Shown: positions 45,306 through 55,375, counted from the first letter of the stretch. The stretch: DNA of 64,000 bases from an uncultured Litoreibacter sp. (GCA_947492995.1 CANLOU010000004.1:248001-312000); one strand, 5' to 3'. The notes: a model not told the origin generated them from the sequence alone. Numbers and translations: made by a program.

Positions 45306-48188
45306 ATGGCCGAGCTTAAAAACATCGAAGTGCGCGGCGCGCGCGAGCATAATCTCAAAAACATCGACGTGGACATTCCGCGCGACAAGTTGGTGGTCAT
45401 CACCGGCCTGTCGGGGTCGGGCAAGTCGTCGTTGGCCTTTGACACGATCTATGCCGAGGGGCAGCGCCGCTACGTGGAATCGCTCAGCGCCTATGCGCGG
45501 CAGTTTCTCGATATGATGGAAAAACCCGATGTGGACCACATTGCGGGCCTCAGCCCCGCGATTTCCATCGAGCAAAAGACCACCTCGAAAAACCCGCGCT
45601 CCACCGTGGGCACGGTGACCGAAATTTACGACTATATGCGGCTTTTGTTCGCCCGCGTCGGCACGCCTTACAGCCCTGCCACCGGCCTGCCCATTGAGGC
45701 GCAGCAGGTGCAAGACATGGTCGACCGCACCATGGCGCTGGAGGAGGGGACGCGCGGCTACCTGCTGGCTCCTATCGTGCGCGACCGCAAGGGCGAGTAC
45801 CGCAAGGAATTCATGGAACTTGCCAAGCAGGGCTTCCAGCGGGTCAAGGTAGATGGCGAATTTTATGAGCTGGACGCCGCCCCCACCTTGGACAAGAAAT
45901 ACCGCCACGACATTGACGTGGTGGTGGACCGGATCGTGGTCCGTGAAGGGCTGGAGACGCGTTTGGCGGATTCATTCCGCACCGCGCTGGACTTGGCTGA
46001 TGGCATCGCCATTCTCGAAACCGCGCCCAAAGAGGGCGAGCCGGAGCGGATGACGTTCTCGGAAAAATTTGCCTGTCCTGAATCGGGCTTCACGATCTCT
46101 GAGATCGAGCCGCGCCTGTTCTCGTTCAACGCGCCCTTTGGGGCGTGTCCCAGCTGCGACGGGTTGGGGGTGGAACTGTTCTTCGACGAACGCCTGGTCG
46201 TGCCGGATGCGACATTGAAACTGTATGACGGCGCGTTGGCCCCGTGGCGCAAGGGCAAATCGCCCTATTTCCTGCAAACCATCGAGGCCATCGCCAAACA
46301 TTACGAGTTTGACAAGAACACGCCTTGGAAGGATCTCGACGCGCATGTGAAGCAGGTTTTCCTCTATGGCTCTGCCGATGATGAAATCCCGTTCCGCTAC
46401 GACGAAGGCGGACGGGTTTACCAAGTCACGCGGTCTTTCGAGGGCGTCATCCCCAACATGGAACGCCGCTACCGCGAAACAGACAGCTCGTGGATCCGCG
46501 AAGAATTTGAGCGCTACCAGAACAACCGCCCCTGCGGCGCCTGCGAAGGCTACCGGTTGAAGCAAGAAGCCTTGGCGGTGAAGATCGGCGGCGGGGATCA
46601 GCTGCTGCATGTGGGCCAAATTGTGCAGATGTCGATCCGGGAGGCCTATGACTGGTGCACCTCGGTGCCTGAGCATCTGACCGCCCAGAAGAATGAAATC
46701 GCCAAGGCGATCCTGAAGGAAATCCGCGAACGGCTGGGCTTTCTGAACAATGTGGGTCTTGAATATCTGACGCTGTCGCGCAACTCCGGCACCTTGTCGG
46801 GGGGCGAAAGCCAGCGCATCCGGCTGGCCTCCCAAATCGGGTCGGGGCTGACGGGGGTGCTTTATGTGCTGGACGAGCCAAGCATCGGCCTGCATCAGCG
46901 CGACAATGACCGGCTGCTGACCACGCTGAAGAACCTGCGCGATCAGGGCAACACCGTGATTGTGGTCGAACATGACGAGGAAGCCATCCGGGAGGCCGAT
47001 TACGTCTTCGACATTGGCCCGGGCGCGGGCATTCATGGCGGCCAGATCACCGCCCAAGGCACGCCGGACGAGGTGGCGCATAACGAGAATTCCATCACCG
47101 GCCAGTACCTGACCGGCAAACGCGAGATCGCGGTGCCCGCCAAGCGGCGCAAGGGCAATGGCAAGAAGCTGACCGTCAAAAAGGCCACCGGCAACAACCT
47201 GCAAAACGTGACCGCCGACTTCCCGCTGGGCAAGTTTGTCTGTGTCACGGGCGTCTCTGGCGGCGGCAAATCCACGCTGACGATCGAGACGCTGTTCAAA
47301 ACCGCCTCCATGCGGCTGAACGGCGCGCGGCAGACGCCCGCGCCCTGCGAAACCATCGCGGGGCTGGAACAGCTCGACAAGGTCATCGACATTGACCAGC
47401 GCCCCATCGGGCGCACGCCGCGCTCTAACCCTGCCACCTATACCGGCGCCTTCACGCCCATCCGCGAATGGTTCGCGGGCCTGCCGGAGGCCAAGGCGCG
47501 CGGCTACAAGCCCGGGCGCTTCTCCTTCAACGTCAAGGGCGGGCGCTGCGAGGCCTGCCAGGGCGACGGCGTCATCAAGATCGAGATGCACTTCCTCCCC
47601 GACGTCTACGTCACCTGCGAAACCTGCCAGGGCAAGCGCTACAACCGCGAAACGCTGGAGGTCAAATTCAAGGGCAAGTCCATCGCCGACGTGCTGGATA
47701 TGACCGTCGAAGACGGGCAGGACTTCTTCAAGGCCGTGCCTTCGATCCGCTCCAAAATGGACGCGCTGATGCGGGTCGGGCTGGGCTACATCAAGGTGGG
47801 CCAGCAGGCCACGACGCTCTCAGGCGGGGAGGCGCAGCGGGTCAAGCTGTCCAAGGAGCTGGCAAAATCCTCCACCGGCAAGACGCTCTACATCCTCGAC
47901 GAGCCCACCACCGGCCTGCATTTCGAGGACGTGCGCAAGCTCCTTGAAGTCCTGCACGAGCTGGTCGACCAGGGCAACACCTGCATCGTGATCGAGCACA
48001 ATCTCGACGTCATCAAGACCGCCGACCACATCATTGACATCGGCCCCGAGGGCGGCGATGGCGGCGGCAAGATCGTGGCCAAAGGCACGCCCGAACAGGT
48101 CGCCAAGGTCGACGGCTCCTATACTGGGCATTACCTCAAGGACATGCTGGCGCCGAAAAAGGCCAAAAAGCCCATCGCGGCGGAATAG
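45306..48188 (+). CDS. uvrA: Excinuclease ABC subunit A
   Basis: UvrA scans DNA for bulky damage and loads UvrB in nucleotide excision repair. The 960-residue protein has two ABC ATPase modules. The first has Walker [10 protein letters not shown] (34-42) and signature [12 protein letters not shown]; the second has Walker [10 protein letters not shown] and signature [12 protein letters not shown]. The zinc-binding CxxC modules are visible, including [14 protein letters not shown] and the C-terminal CEACQGDG with [11 protein letters not shown] at 45306 ([12 protein letters not shown]) is preferred to one 27 bases upstream. A LexA box upstream predicts SOS induction. Confidence 0.97.
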   Translation: MAELKNIEVRGAREHNLKNIDVDIPRDKLVVITGLSGSGKSSLAFDTIYAEGQRRYVESLSAYARQFLDMMEKPDVDHIAGLSPAISIEQKTTSKNPRSTVGTVTEIYDYMRLLFARVGTPYSPATGLPIEAQQVQDMVDRTMALEEGTRGYLLAPIVRDRKGEYRKEFMELAKQGFQRVKVDGEFYELDAAPTLDKKYRHDIDVVVDRIVVREGLETRLADSFRTALDLADGIAILETAPKEGEPERMTFSEKFACPESGFTISEIEPRLFSFNAPFGACPSCDGLGVELFFDERLVVPDATLKLYDGALAPWRKGKSPYFLQTIEAIAKHYEFDKNTPWKDLDAHVKQVFLYGSADDEIPFRYDEGGRVYQVTRSFEGVIPNMERRYRETDSSWIREEFERYQNNRPCGACEGYRLKQEALAVKIGGGDQLLHVGQIVQMSIREAYDWCTSVPEHLTAQKNEIAKAILKEIRERLGFLNNVGLEYLTLSRNSGTLSGGESQRIRLASQIGSGLTGVLYVLDEPSIGLHQRDNDRLLTTLKNLRDQGNTVIVVEHDEEAIREADYVFDIGPGAGIHGGQITAQGTPDEVAHNENSITGQYLTGKREIAVPAKRRKGNGKKLTVKKATGNNLQNVTADFPLGKFVCVTGVSGGGKSTLTIETLFKTASMRLNGARQTPAPCETIAGLEQLDKVIDIDQRPIGRTPRSNPATYTGAFTPIREWFAGLPEAKARGYKPGRFSFNVKGGRCEACQGDGVIKIEMHFLPDVYVTCETCQGKRYNRETLEVKFKGKSIADVLDMTVEDGQDFFKAVPSIRSKMDALMRVGLGYIKVGQQATTLSGGEAQRVKLSKELAKSSTGKTLYILDEPTTGLHFEDVRKLLEVLHELVDQGNTCIVIEHNLDVIKTADHIIDIGPEGGDGGGKIVAKGTPEQVAKVDGSYTGHYLKDMLAPKKAKKPIAAE

Positions 48189-48192
48189 CCCG

Positions 48193-49092
48193 GTGCCGGA
48201 AAACCTCTCCGCCTTCATCCAAGCCCACCGCATGGTCAAGGCGGCCAGCACGGAGCCGTTCAGGCAATGGCGGCTGGCGCTGGTGGTGCTGCTGGTCACC
48301 TACCTGCCGCTGGCGGTTTTGTGGCTCAGCTACGCGCTGCTCATGAACGCGGCAACCACCGCGCTTTATGGCAGCGGGGACGGGGTCGCAGGCGGCATGG
48401 ACCCTGTGCTGGCGCAAATGCTGCTCTCTGGGACGCAAAGCATTGGCGTCTTTTTCCTGCTCTTTGCGGTCATAGGCTACCCATTCATCGTCTGGGGCAT
48501 GGTGATCTGGTGGCGGTCGCAATCCGGGGGCATCACGCTCAAAGCCTCGCTTAAATCTGTGTGGTGGGTGGGGCTGATCTACCTGATCCCGATGGTGGTC
48601 TCGGGCGTCAGCGCGCTGCCGCTGATGTTCGGCGATTATGGGATGGATTACGCCAGCGACAGCTTTGCGGTGGCCTCGGAGCCGTCGCTGCTGCTGTCCA
48701 ATCTAGTGACCTTCGTGTCCTACTGGCTGATCTTCCGGCTCGCCGTCGCGCTGGTCACAGCCGCGCAGGAGCAGGGCGTGGGGCTAAGGGCGGGCTGGCA
48801 GGCCAGCGCGTCAGACAACACGCTGGCACTTTTCATTGCGCTTGATCTGAGCGTGCTGACGTTTCTGCTGGATGGCGCGGCGCGGTTTTTCGCAAATCTC
48901 AGCAACGCCAGATGGGAGCGGGAGCTGGAAAACCACGACCTTGACCTGATGTCGCTGACCCTGTTCGACAACGCCACGGCGTTGGGCGAAACGCTGTTTA
49001 TAACATGGCTGATCTTTGTGGAGCTGGCCTTGGTCTGGTCGCTTGCGCAACGCGTCAGGCAAGGCAAAACAGACAGCTTAGAAGCCCGGTAA
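48193..49092 (+). CDS. Polytopic membrane protein, unknown function (GTG start)
   Basis: The 299-residue protein has about six predicted membrane helices (near 25-45, 80-105, 120-140, 170-190, 210-230 and 265-285). The best start is GTG at 48193, four bases after the uvrA stop codon, giving MPENLSAFIQAHRM; ATG at 48232 is an alternative. The frame is open upstream into uvrA, which is a shadow of that gene. I recognise no family. The GTG start directly after uvrA suggests cotranscription with it. A twin palindrome follows the stop codon at once. Confidence 0.7.
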   Translation: MPENLSAFIQAHRMVKAASTEPFRQWRLALVVLLVTYLPLAVLWLSYALLMNAATTALYGSGDGVAGGMDPVLAQMLLSGTQSIGVFFLLFAVIGYPFIVWGMVIWWRSQSGGITLKASLKSVWWVGLIYLIPMVVSGVSALPLMFGDYGMDYASDSFAVASEPSLLLSNLVTFVSYWLIFRLAVALVTAAQEQGVGLRAGWQASASDNTLALFIALDLSVLTFLLDGAARFFANLSNARWERELENHDLDLMSLTLFDNATALGETLFITWLIFVELALVWSLAQRVRQGKTDSLEAR

Positions 49093-49093
49093 C

Positions 49094-49139
49094 CAAATCT
49101 TCGACGAAGATTTGAGGTCAATTTCTCGTCGAGAAATTG
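49094..49139. repeat. 46-bp twin-palindrome element, copy 2
   Basis: Two perfect 21-bp palindromes are joined by AGGT. The first is CAAATCTTCG, A, CGAAGATTTG; the second is CAATTTCTCG, T, CGAGAAATTG. The element begins one base after a stop codon, as at 28969. It is the better preserved of the two twin copies. Confidence 0.8.
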
Positions 49140-49243
49140 CCCCCTGATCCAGCCTCAGCACTTTGCCGTTGCCCCCGCCAATCGCTTCGTCCTACCGTGC
49201 GCCCCAAACCTGCGACAAGGTCAAACATCAGGGACAAGCATCC

Positions 49244-49609
49244 ATGACATTCGAACTGCTCAGCCGTTTCACCTTCGCCATTTTCGCGGCGCTCGCGCTG
49301 ACGCTGCTGGTGGCGCCCGGGGTCATCCATTGGCTGTTCGCCATCGACAGCGGGGCAGCGGCCGACATCATGTCGCGCCGGGCCGCGATGTTGTTTGCGG
49401 GGCTGGCGGTGCTCACCTTCTTGGGCGGCGGCTCGACCAGCCTTGAGGTGCAGCACTTGGTCAGCGCGGTCATCGTGGTCGCCATGGCCGGGCTGTTGGT
49501 GCTTGGATTCGTCGAATGGCTGCGCGGGGCCGTGGGGCCGGGCATCTGGCTGGCGCTGATTGTCGAAGGTTTTTTCGTGTGGTTCTATTTCCGCTACTGG
49601 CAGGAATAG
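49244..49609 (+). CDS. Small four-helix membrane protein, unknown
   Basis: The 121-residue protein has four predicted membrane helices (about 9-30, 46-64, 68-88 and 98-116) joined by short loops, one with DIMSRRAAM. It ends FVWFYFRYWQE. No conserved motif is recognised, and it could belong to a small DUF membrane family. ATG at 49244 is preferred to one 81 bases upstream, because the upstream part lies in a non-coding context after the palindrome. The next gene, a secreted protein, starts 23 bases downstream and may be cotranscribed. Confidence 0.7.
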   Translation: MTFELLSRFTFAIFAALALTLLVAPGVIHWLFAIDSGAAADIMSRRAAMLFAGLAVLTFLGGGSTSLEVQHLVSAVIVVAMAGLLVLGFVEWLRGAVGPGIWLALIVEGFFVWFYFRYWQE

Positions 49610-49632
49610 GCCGCGCTTCATAAGGGACTGAT

Positions 49633-51216
49633 ATGAAAAAAGCTATTGCAGCGGTCTTGGTCGCCCTGTCCGTCAGCGCGCCCGCGCATGCCAATTGGTT
49701 GTTCGGGGCTGATCCAAGCTGCGAGGCCTCCGATCTGGCCTGTCTCAAGGATCTTGCGCTGACCTCGATCCTCACTGACATCAAAGAAAACGACCCGCGC
49801 AATCATAGCGGGCCGGGCCGTCGCTACGCCAAACTGGAGTCACGTCTCACCGTTGAGGAGGCGCAAGCCGCCCGCGCAAAAATCGAGGCCGTTGCCCCAA
49901 GCGAAGATTTCTGGAGCCTCTACAACCGCGACACCAACGAGGCGCAGGCGCGCAAGTCGATGAATTACGAGGGCATCTTGTCAGCCGTCGAAGGGCGCGG
50001 TTATCCCGACCAAATGAAATGGAGAGTATTCATTTCCGACGCGATCTTTTTGACCGCCAACGGCTCTGATGCGGACAAGCTGGGTGACCTGTTTCTGCGC
50101 GAGCCTGAATTCTTTGCCAAATATGCTGAACAGGAATCGGTTCCCATCATCGCCTATATGGCGCGGTCCAATCTCGATGCGCTGAAAGACTTCGCCGCCG
50201 ATCCCGATATGCCCAAACGCACGCTTCTCAGCAGCCTGACCCCGCTGGCGCTTGAAGCCGAATTGGCCTGCCGTGACGGCGACACCGCGCTGGGCAAAGA
50301 CATCATGGCCTTCCGCAACAGCTATGCGGAAACCCAAATCTATACGCCCGAACTCTCCTTTCTGCCCTTGGTCAACAGCTTCCCCTTCGTCCTCGCCTGT
50401 GAGGGGGAAGAACAAGCCATTGCCGAATTGGCTGAAATCGAAGCCGGGTTGGAAAGCGTGCCAACCGGCCAGTCGATCACCTATCGCGGCCTGAAGATGA
50501 GCATAGATGGCATGCGCATTCGCTACGTCATGGACTACGTGGTTCTGCCGCTTAGCTACCATTACAACGACACAGGCCGCGTTGACGACGCCAAGGCGCT
50601 TTTTGAAAAGTACAAAGCCGCCTCGGTTGAGCTGGCATATGACGAAGCCGGAAAACCGGTCTATGTGGCACAAGCCGAAGATCATCCGATGTTCGCCGAC
50701 TATAGCGAGGCGAAGAAGGTCGAACTTGGCATCCGGATCACGGATTTGATGGATTACGCTTGGGAAGAGGCGCTGGAACGCCGCGCCGAAGGAGATCGCT
50801 ACTCTTCAGACCTTGCGACCCGGCTCGACTATTTCATCAACCGCTTTGACCCGCCCTTCAAGATTTGCTGCTCTGACGGGCAGGGGGTCGAGACAATGAT
50901 CGAAGACTTGGTGACGGCCTCCGCCTCTGACCCCGTCCCGCCGGAGGGGCTGACCCGCGCGTTGGACCTGATTGCGCGCGCCGAAAAGTCGGGCAAACGC
51001 ACGGGGATCAGCAGCGACGCCGTATCGGCGTTGCGCCTGTCGATGGCCGAGAAACCCAACGGCTGCGCCCTGTCTGACGACCGCCTGAACGAGTTGATCG
51101 TCGAAGTGGAAGAGATCGAGGACATAGCCTCCCGCACCATCGGTTTGCTGGAAGTGATCGCCTATCAGCAGACGCCCCTTGGCGACAGAACAGACGCGCC
51201 CTGCATCCTCAAATAA
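49633..51216 (+). CDS. Secreted protein of unknown function, helical, cysteine-containing
   Basis: The 527-residue protein has a clear signal peptide (MKKAIAAVLVALSVSAPAHA, cut near residue 20). The mature part is acidic and mostly helical and contains eight cysteines. Pairs occur near the N terminus (DPSCEASDLAC) and near residue 413 (KICCSDG), fitting disulfides in the periplasm. The middle reads like helical repeats (VDDAKALFEKYKAASVELAYDEA), but I cannot assign TPR with confidence. No catalytic motif is seen. It follows a small membrane protein by 23 bases. Confidence 0.75.
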   Translation: MKKAIAAVLVALSVSAPAHANWLFGADPSCEASDLACLKDLALTSILTDIKENDPRNHSGPGRRYAKLESRLTVEEAQAARAKIEAVAPSEDFWSLYNRDTNEAQARKSMNYEGILSAVEGRGYPDQMKWRVFISDAIFLTANGSDADKLGDLFLREPEFFAKYAEQESVPIIAYMARSNLDALKDFAADPDMPKRTLLSSLTPLALEAELACRDGDTALGKDIMAFRNSYAETQIYTPELSFLPLVNSFPFVLACEGEEQAIAELAEIEAGLESVPTGQSITYRGLKMSIDGMRIRYVMDYVVLPLSYHYNDTGRVDDAKALFEKYKAASVELAYDEAGKPVYVAQAEDHPMFADYSEAKKVELGIRITDLMDYAWEEALERRAEGDRYSSDLATRLDYFINRFDPPFKICCSDGQGVETMIEDLVTASASDPVPPEGLTRALDLIARAEKSGKRTGISSDAVSALRLSMAEKPNGCALSDDRLNELIVEVEEIEDIASRTIGLLEVIAYQQTPLGDRTDAPCILK

Positions 51217-51240
51217 TCGGGCCGTGCGCGGGTTAATAAG

Positions 51241-51259
51241 TCCCTAACAGAATTAGGGA
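51241..51259. terminator. Inverted repeat between converging genes, terminator-like
   Basis: TCCCTAA and TTAGGGA are perfect arms around CAGAA, 24 bases after the secreted-protein stop codon. No T run follows, so any termination role is weak. It lies between convergent genes. Confidence 0.35.
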
Positions 51260-51305
51260 AAGGGTTTGGGATCAAGGCGTTACAATTTCCGACGCATGCG
51301 TCGGA

Positions 51306-52517
51306 TCAGTCCACCAGCCGCGTTTCAATATCCGCCGAGCTTTCCAGCGTCTTGTGAACCGGGCACCGATCCGCGATCTCCAGCAGCCTCTGGCGCTGGG
51401 TGTCATCCAGATCGCCCTCCAGATGAATTTCCCGGACAAACTGGTCGATCTTGGAATGCCCCCCATCCGCGTCCTGGGCATGCATCGCATCATGCTTCAC
51501 GTCCACCCAGACATGGGTCAGCGGCCATTTCTTACGCCGGGCATACATCCGGATGGTCATCGACGTACACGCCCCAAGCCCCGCAGATAGGAACCCGTAG
51601 GGCGTCATCCCCTTATCGGTGCCGCCATAGGCCACAGGCTCATCCGCCTGCGTATGAAATCTGTGACCCAGATGAATGTCCTGCAAAAAGCCCTCGGCAT
51701 CCGCCTCCCGCACGCGCAGCACGCCCTCGGGCGCACCAATGGGCGGCGCGGGCGGCTTCAGGTCAAGATACTTCGAGGACCACGCCGCGATCACATCCGC
51801 TGCATACTCGGCGTCCTGCTCGCGAGTGATAAGATGGTCCGCGTCACACAGCGTGATGAAACTCTTGGGGTGCTTGGCATGGATGAAGATCTGCGTGGCG
51901 TTCTCCACGCCCACGGTCGCATCCATCGGCGCGTGCAGGACCAGCAGCGATTTCTTCAGGTTTTTGAGCGCGCCCTCAAGCTTGTTGGCCGAGACGTCCT
52001 CAACAAAGCCCTTACCGATCTTGATGCCACGCCCACCAAGTTGAACCTCGGCAACGCCTTTTTCATTGATCTCGTCCAGCGAGCCGCCAAAGTTGTGGGT
52101 CACGTGGCCGGGGTCAAATGGGGCCCCAATGGTCACGACGCCGCGCGCCTGCGGGACTTTCTCGGCAACGGCGATAATCGCCGCGCCACCAAGTGAATGT
52201 CCGATCAACAGCTCAGGCCCCATGCCACGCTTCTTCAGCTCGGCTGCGGCCAGCGCAAGATCCTCGACATTGGACGAAAATGTGGTGTTCTCAAATTCGC
52301 CTTCGGAATGCCCAAGCCCGGTGAAGTCGAACCGAAGCACCGCAATGCCCATATTGGCCAACCGCGCCGCAATGCGTCTTGCCGCTGGAATGTCCTTGGA
52401 ACAGGTAAAGCAATGCGCAAACAATGCGGTCGCGAGCAAGGGTCCCTCTGGCAGGTCCAAACGCGCCGCCAGTTCCTCGCCAGAGTGGCCGGTAAAGGTA
52501 AATCGTTCGGTGTTCAT
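51306..52517 (-). CDS. Alpha/beta hydrolase - OsmC fusion protein
   Basis: The 403-residue protein joins two domains. The N-terminal alpha/beta hydrolase (about 1-245) has the nucleophile elbow LIGHSLGGAA and a late Asp/His region (LCDADHLIT). The C-terminal OsmC/Ohr-type domain (about 265-400) has the two redox cysteines, in GACTSMTIRM and RCPVHKTLE. OsmC domains reduce organic hydroperoxides by a thiol mechanism. The fusion is known and widespread in proteobacteria. It is divergent in layout from nothing nearby and precedes dddP downstream on the same strand by 107 bases. Confidence 0.93.
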   Translation of the reverse strand: MNTERFTFTGHSGEELAARLDLPEGPLLATALFAHCFTCSKDIPAARRIAARLANMGIAVLRFDFTGLGHSEGEFENTTFSSNVEDLALAAAELKKRGMGPELLIGHSLGGAAIIAVAEKVPQARGVVTIGAPFDPGHVTHNFGGSLDEINEKGVAEVQLGGRGIKIGKGFVEDVSANKLEGALKNLKKSLLVLHAPMDATVGVENATQIFIHAKHPKSFITLCDADHLITREQDAEYAADVIAAWSSKYLDLKPPAPPIGAPEGVLRVREADAEGFLQDIHLGHRFHTQADEPVAYGGTDKGMTPYGFLSAGLGACTSMTIRMYARRKKWPLTHVWVDVKHDAMHAQDADGGHSKIDQFVREIHLEGDLDDTQRQRLLEIADRCPVHKTLESSADIETRLVD

Positions 52518-52624
52518 ACGGTCCTATCCTTCGTTGACATCAACGATGGGGGCAGGCGGCACACAGAGCAACGTCCTGTAGCCAATTCTCACGTGATGGT
52601 GAGCATAGATGAAGAAAAATTGGG

Positions 52625-53965
52625 CTAAGCGCCCATTAACGCGGGATCGAATGGATATTTGGTCAGGTTTTCGTATCCGTCCTCGGTAATCAGCACCTGA
52701 TCTTCCAGTTTGATCGAGAAGTCGCCGCCGACCTCGCTGACCAATGCTTCCACGCAGATTGCCATGCCCGGCAGCAACGGGTAGTCGAACGCGCCTTCGA
52801 CATGTTTGTCAGGGTAAGCGACCAACGGCCATTCGTCGCACAGGCCCACGCCATGCATCAGGCAGCCATATTTCTGGGCCTGATATTTGTCGTGCAACAC
52901 ATGCGTGTTCATCGTCAATTCTTTGATCGTCACCCCCGGTTTGAGCATCTCCATGTTGGTCTGGATGTGTTCAACGCCATGTTTCATGGCCTCGATCATG
53001 TCGGGGCGGGGCTTTTCGTCGCCGATCCACCAGGTCCGCGAGATGTCGCAGCAGATGCCGTAGGCGCCAACCAGATCCGTGTCGAAGGCCAGTATTTCAT
53101 TGTTCTGGATGGTCCGCGGGCCGCATTCCTGAAACCACGGGTTTGTACGCTGACCTGATGCCAACAGTCGCGTTTCGATCCATTCGCCGCCGCGTTTGAT
53201 GTTTTCGGCATGCAAGACCGCCCAAACGTCATCTTCGCTGATCCCGCCTAGTGGGATGTTGGCGCGGGCGTAATCTTCCATCTCGTACATCGCCATCTCG
53301 CAGGCGTGACAGGAGGCGCGCATGGCCAATATCTCGTCCGGCCCTTTGACTGAGCGCGCGTGTTCAGTCACTTCCTCACCTTCATGGACCTCAAAGCCAG
53401 AGGCTTCCAACGCCTTCAATCCCGCAACCATGATCTTGTCGACGGCGATCCTGCGATTATTGCCGCCATGCGCCCGGATCAGGTCGTCCACCTCTGCAGT
53501 GAAGGCGGATGCCGCGCGCTGGACCTTGTCGCCATTGGAGAAATAGAACATGGACGCGCCGGAGCGTTGCTCGCGCACTAATGGATTGAACTCTGACAGG
53601 AAGGGCGAGTTTTTGTAGTCCCAGATGACCATATAGCCATCCGCGCAAATCAGAACTGCCCGAAAGGGGTTGTGAGTGTTCCATAGTTGCATATTGGTGC
53701 TGTCGGTGGCGTAGCGGATATTGAGCGGGTCAAACATCAGCAAGCCACCAAGGTCGCGGTCCACAATGTGCTGGGTCAACCGCTTCCAGCGATACGCGCG
53801 CATCTTTTCCAGATTGGGCATGACCAGGCCTGCTTTTTCCCATTCGGCGAAGGCCAATAGCGTCGGGCCAATCTCGACGCGGTCATTGTCATTGGGAGTG
53901 CCATCATCCAGATGAGCCCCTTTGGTAGGGTCGATCTTGCGGGTGTCACGATAATGCTGGTTCAT
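52625..53965 (-). CDS. dddP: DMSP lyase DddP (M24-family)
   Basis: DddP cleaves dimethylsulfoniopropionate to DMS and acrylate. The 446-residue protein has a creatinase-like N-terminal domain and a C-terminal M24 pita-bread domain. The metal-binding residues described for roseobacter DddP fall at the same numbers: Asp295 and Asp297 (FDTD), Asp307 (CCDIS), His371 (LMHGVG), Glu406 (CVEA) and Glu421 (KLEDQ). The proposed catalytic Asp377 (GLCDEWP) is also present. The start MNQHYRDTRKIDP matches the family. It is transcribed divergently from a methyltransferase gene 103 bases away. No other ddd gene is nearby. Confidence 0.95.
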   Translation of the reverse strand: MNQHYRDTRKIDPTKGAHLDDGTPNDNDRVEIGPTLLAFAEWEKAGLVMPNLEKMRAYRWKRLTQHIVDRDLGGLLMFDPLNIRYATDSTNMQLWNTHNPFRAVLICADGYMVIWDYKNSPFLSEFNPLVREQRSGASMFYFSNGDKVQRAASAFTAEVDDLIRAHGGNNRRIAVDKIMVAGLKALEASGFEVHEGEEVTEHARSVKGPDEILAMRASCHACEMAMYEMEDYARANIPLGGISEDDVWAVLHAENIKRGGEWIETRLLASGQRTNPWFQECGPRTIQNNEILAFDTDLVGAYGICCDISRTWWIGDEKPRPDMIEAMKHGVEHIQTNMEMLKPGVTIKELTMNTHVLHDKYQAQKYGCLMHGVGLCDEWPLVAYPDKHVEGAFDYPLLPGMAICVEALVSEVGGDFSIKLEDQVLITEDGYENLTKYPFDPALMGA

Positions 53966-54068
53966 GATTTGGCCTCCCTGCTGTCAGTTCAGGATGGAAG
54001 CCGATTTTTACGCGTGCTAGGCAAAAAACGTCATGAATGGTGTCGCAACGGGGTAAAATGACCAATAA

Positions 54069-55280
54069 ATGCCAATTGCTGCGGTGCGGCCAATGAGCGT
54101 GCGCGACCAATACGAGGCGTATCCTTATCCCGAGCGGAACCCAGCGGACGAAAAGAAACGGCTCATCACCGGGTCACCGTCGCATCCTTTGGAAGTGGAT
54201 CACTTTGTCTTTGGCGGCCGTCGTGATTGGTCCAAGGGCACGCGCATTCTGGTGGCAGGGGGCGGGACGGGTGACGCGCTTATCCAATTGGCGCAGGTTC
54301 TGACTAGCGCGGGCAAGCCATATGACATCACATATATTGATCTTTCAAAAGCATCGCGAGACATCGCCGAAGCGCGTGCAAAGGCGAGGGGCCTAAAGCA
54401 TATCAATTTCGTCACCGGCAGCCTTTTGGATGCGCCGGATTTCGGGATTTTTGACTATATTGACTGTTGCGGGGTGTTGCATCACCTGCCTGAGCCGCAG
54501 CTTGGGTTTGACGCGCTCAGTGCGGCACTCGCCCCTGATGGTGGACTTGGGTGCATGGTTTATGCTCCCTACGGTCGCTCTGGTGTGTATCCCTTGCAGG
54601 ATGCCTTTCGTAGCCTTTTCAGTGATTTGTTGCCTGAAGCTCAACTTGAACAAGCGCAGCGGGTCTTTGACAAATTACCTGCGGGCCACCCGTTCAAACG
54701 TAATCCACATTTGGGGGATCACGACGCCAGCGATGCCGGTTTCTTTGACCTGCTTTTGCATTCGCAGGACCGCCCGTACACGATTGCACAGCTGTCTGAA
54801 ACACTTGGCCAAGCGGGGCTGAGCATAACAGGCACGCCGCAGGCGGCGTTATATGATCTGTCGCGCTTTATTGAGCCAGCCGAGGGGATGGATGAAATCG
54901 CCCAGATGGTCGTGGCAGAAAAGCTGGATGGAACCATCAAGACCCACGTGGTGTATGCCGGGCACGCAGACCAGCCACCGGTCAAGGCGGGCGGCTCTGA
55001 ACGGGACATCCCACATCTCAAAGGGATGGCCGCGTCTGCGCTCGCCCAGAAGGTTGCGCGAGACGGTACCATCACCGTGACGTTGAATGGTGTGAAGCAT
55101 CAGGTTGCGATCGCAAAAGCTGCGGCCAAAGCGTTGTCTGGAATAGACGGGCGACGTGACCTAGGTACGATCCGCGCAGGCTGTGGGCTTGATCCGCTGG
55201 CATGGAACGCCATTTGGCAACCCGTTCACAGGGATCTGACGCGGTTTGGGCTTTTGGTCTATTCTCGGCTTTTGACCTAA
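54069..55280 (+). CDS. Class I SAM-dependent methyltransferase with C-terminal extension
   Basis: The 403-residue protein begins with QYEAYPYPERNPADE, a motif of a bacterial methyltransferase group. The Rossmann-type SAM domain follows (about 45-230), with LVAGGGTGD as the glycine-rich motif I and DYIDCCGVLHHLPEP as motif IV. The remaining 170 residues form a second, unassigned domain. The substrate is unknown. The gene is divergent from dddP. ATG at 54069 is used; ATG at 54093 (MSVRDQYEAYPYP) is a plausible alternative that puts the conserved motif at the N terminus. Confidence 0.85.
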   Translation: MPIAAVRPMSVRDQYEAYPYPERNPADEKKRLITGSPSHPLEVDHFVFGGRRDWSKGTRILVAGGGTGDALIQLAQVLTSAGKPYDITYIDLSKASRDIAEARAKARGLKHINFVTGSLLDAPDFGIFDYIDCCGVLHHLPEPQLGFDALSAALAPDGGLGCMVYAPYGRSGVYPLQDAFRSLFSDLLPEAQLEQAQRVFDKLPAGHPFKRNPHLGDHDASDAGFFDLLLHSQDRPYTIAQLSETLGQAGLSITGTPQAALYDLSRFIEPAEGMDEIAQMVVAEKLDGTIKTHVVYAGHADQPPVKAGGSERDIPHLKGMAASALAQKVARDGTITVTLNGVKHQVAIAKAAAKALSGIDGRRDLGTIRAGCGLDPLAWNAIWQPVHRDLTRFGLLVYSRLLT

Positions 55281-55375
55281 ATTTCAATTATTTCCCGTTT
55301 AGAAACAATGCAACTGGCAATAAACTGGTCACATTGATAGTTTACATCAAGCTTAATCCCAAAGGATGCCAGTCA

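Noticed and set aside
45972-47591. A 539-residue open frame antisense to uvrA
   Set aside because: It is the mirror of conserved UvrA sequence, with an odd His/Gln/Arg-rich composition. No ribosome site or independent support.
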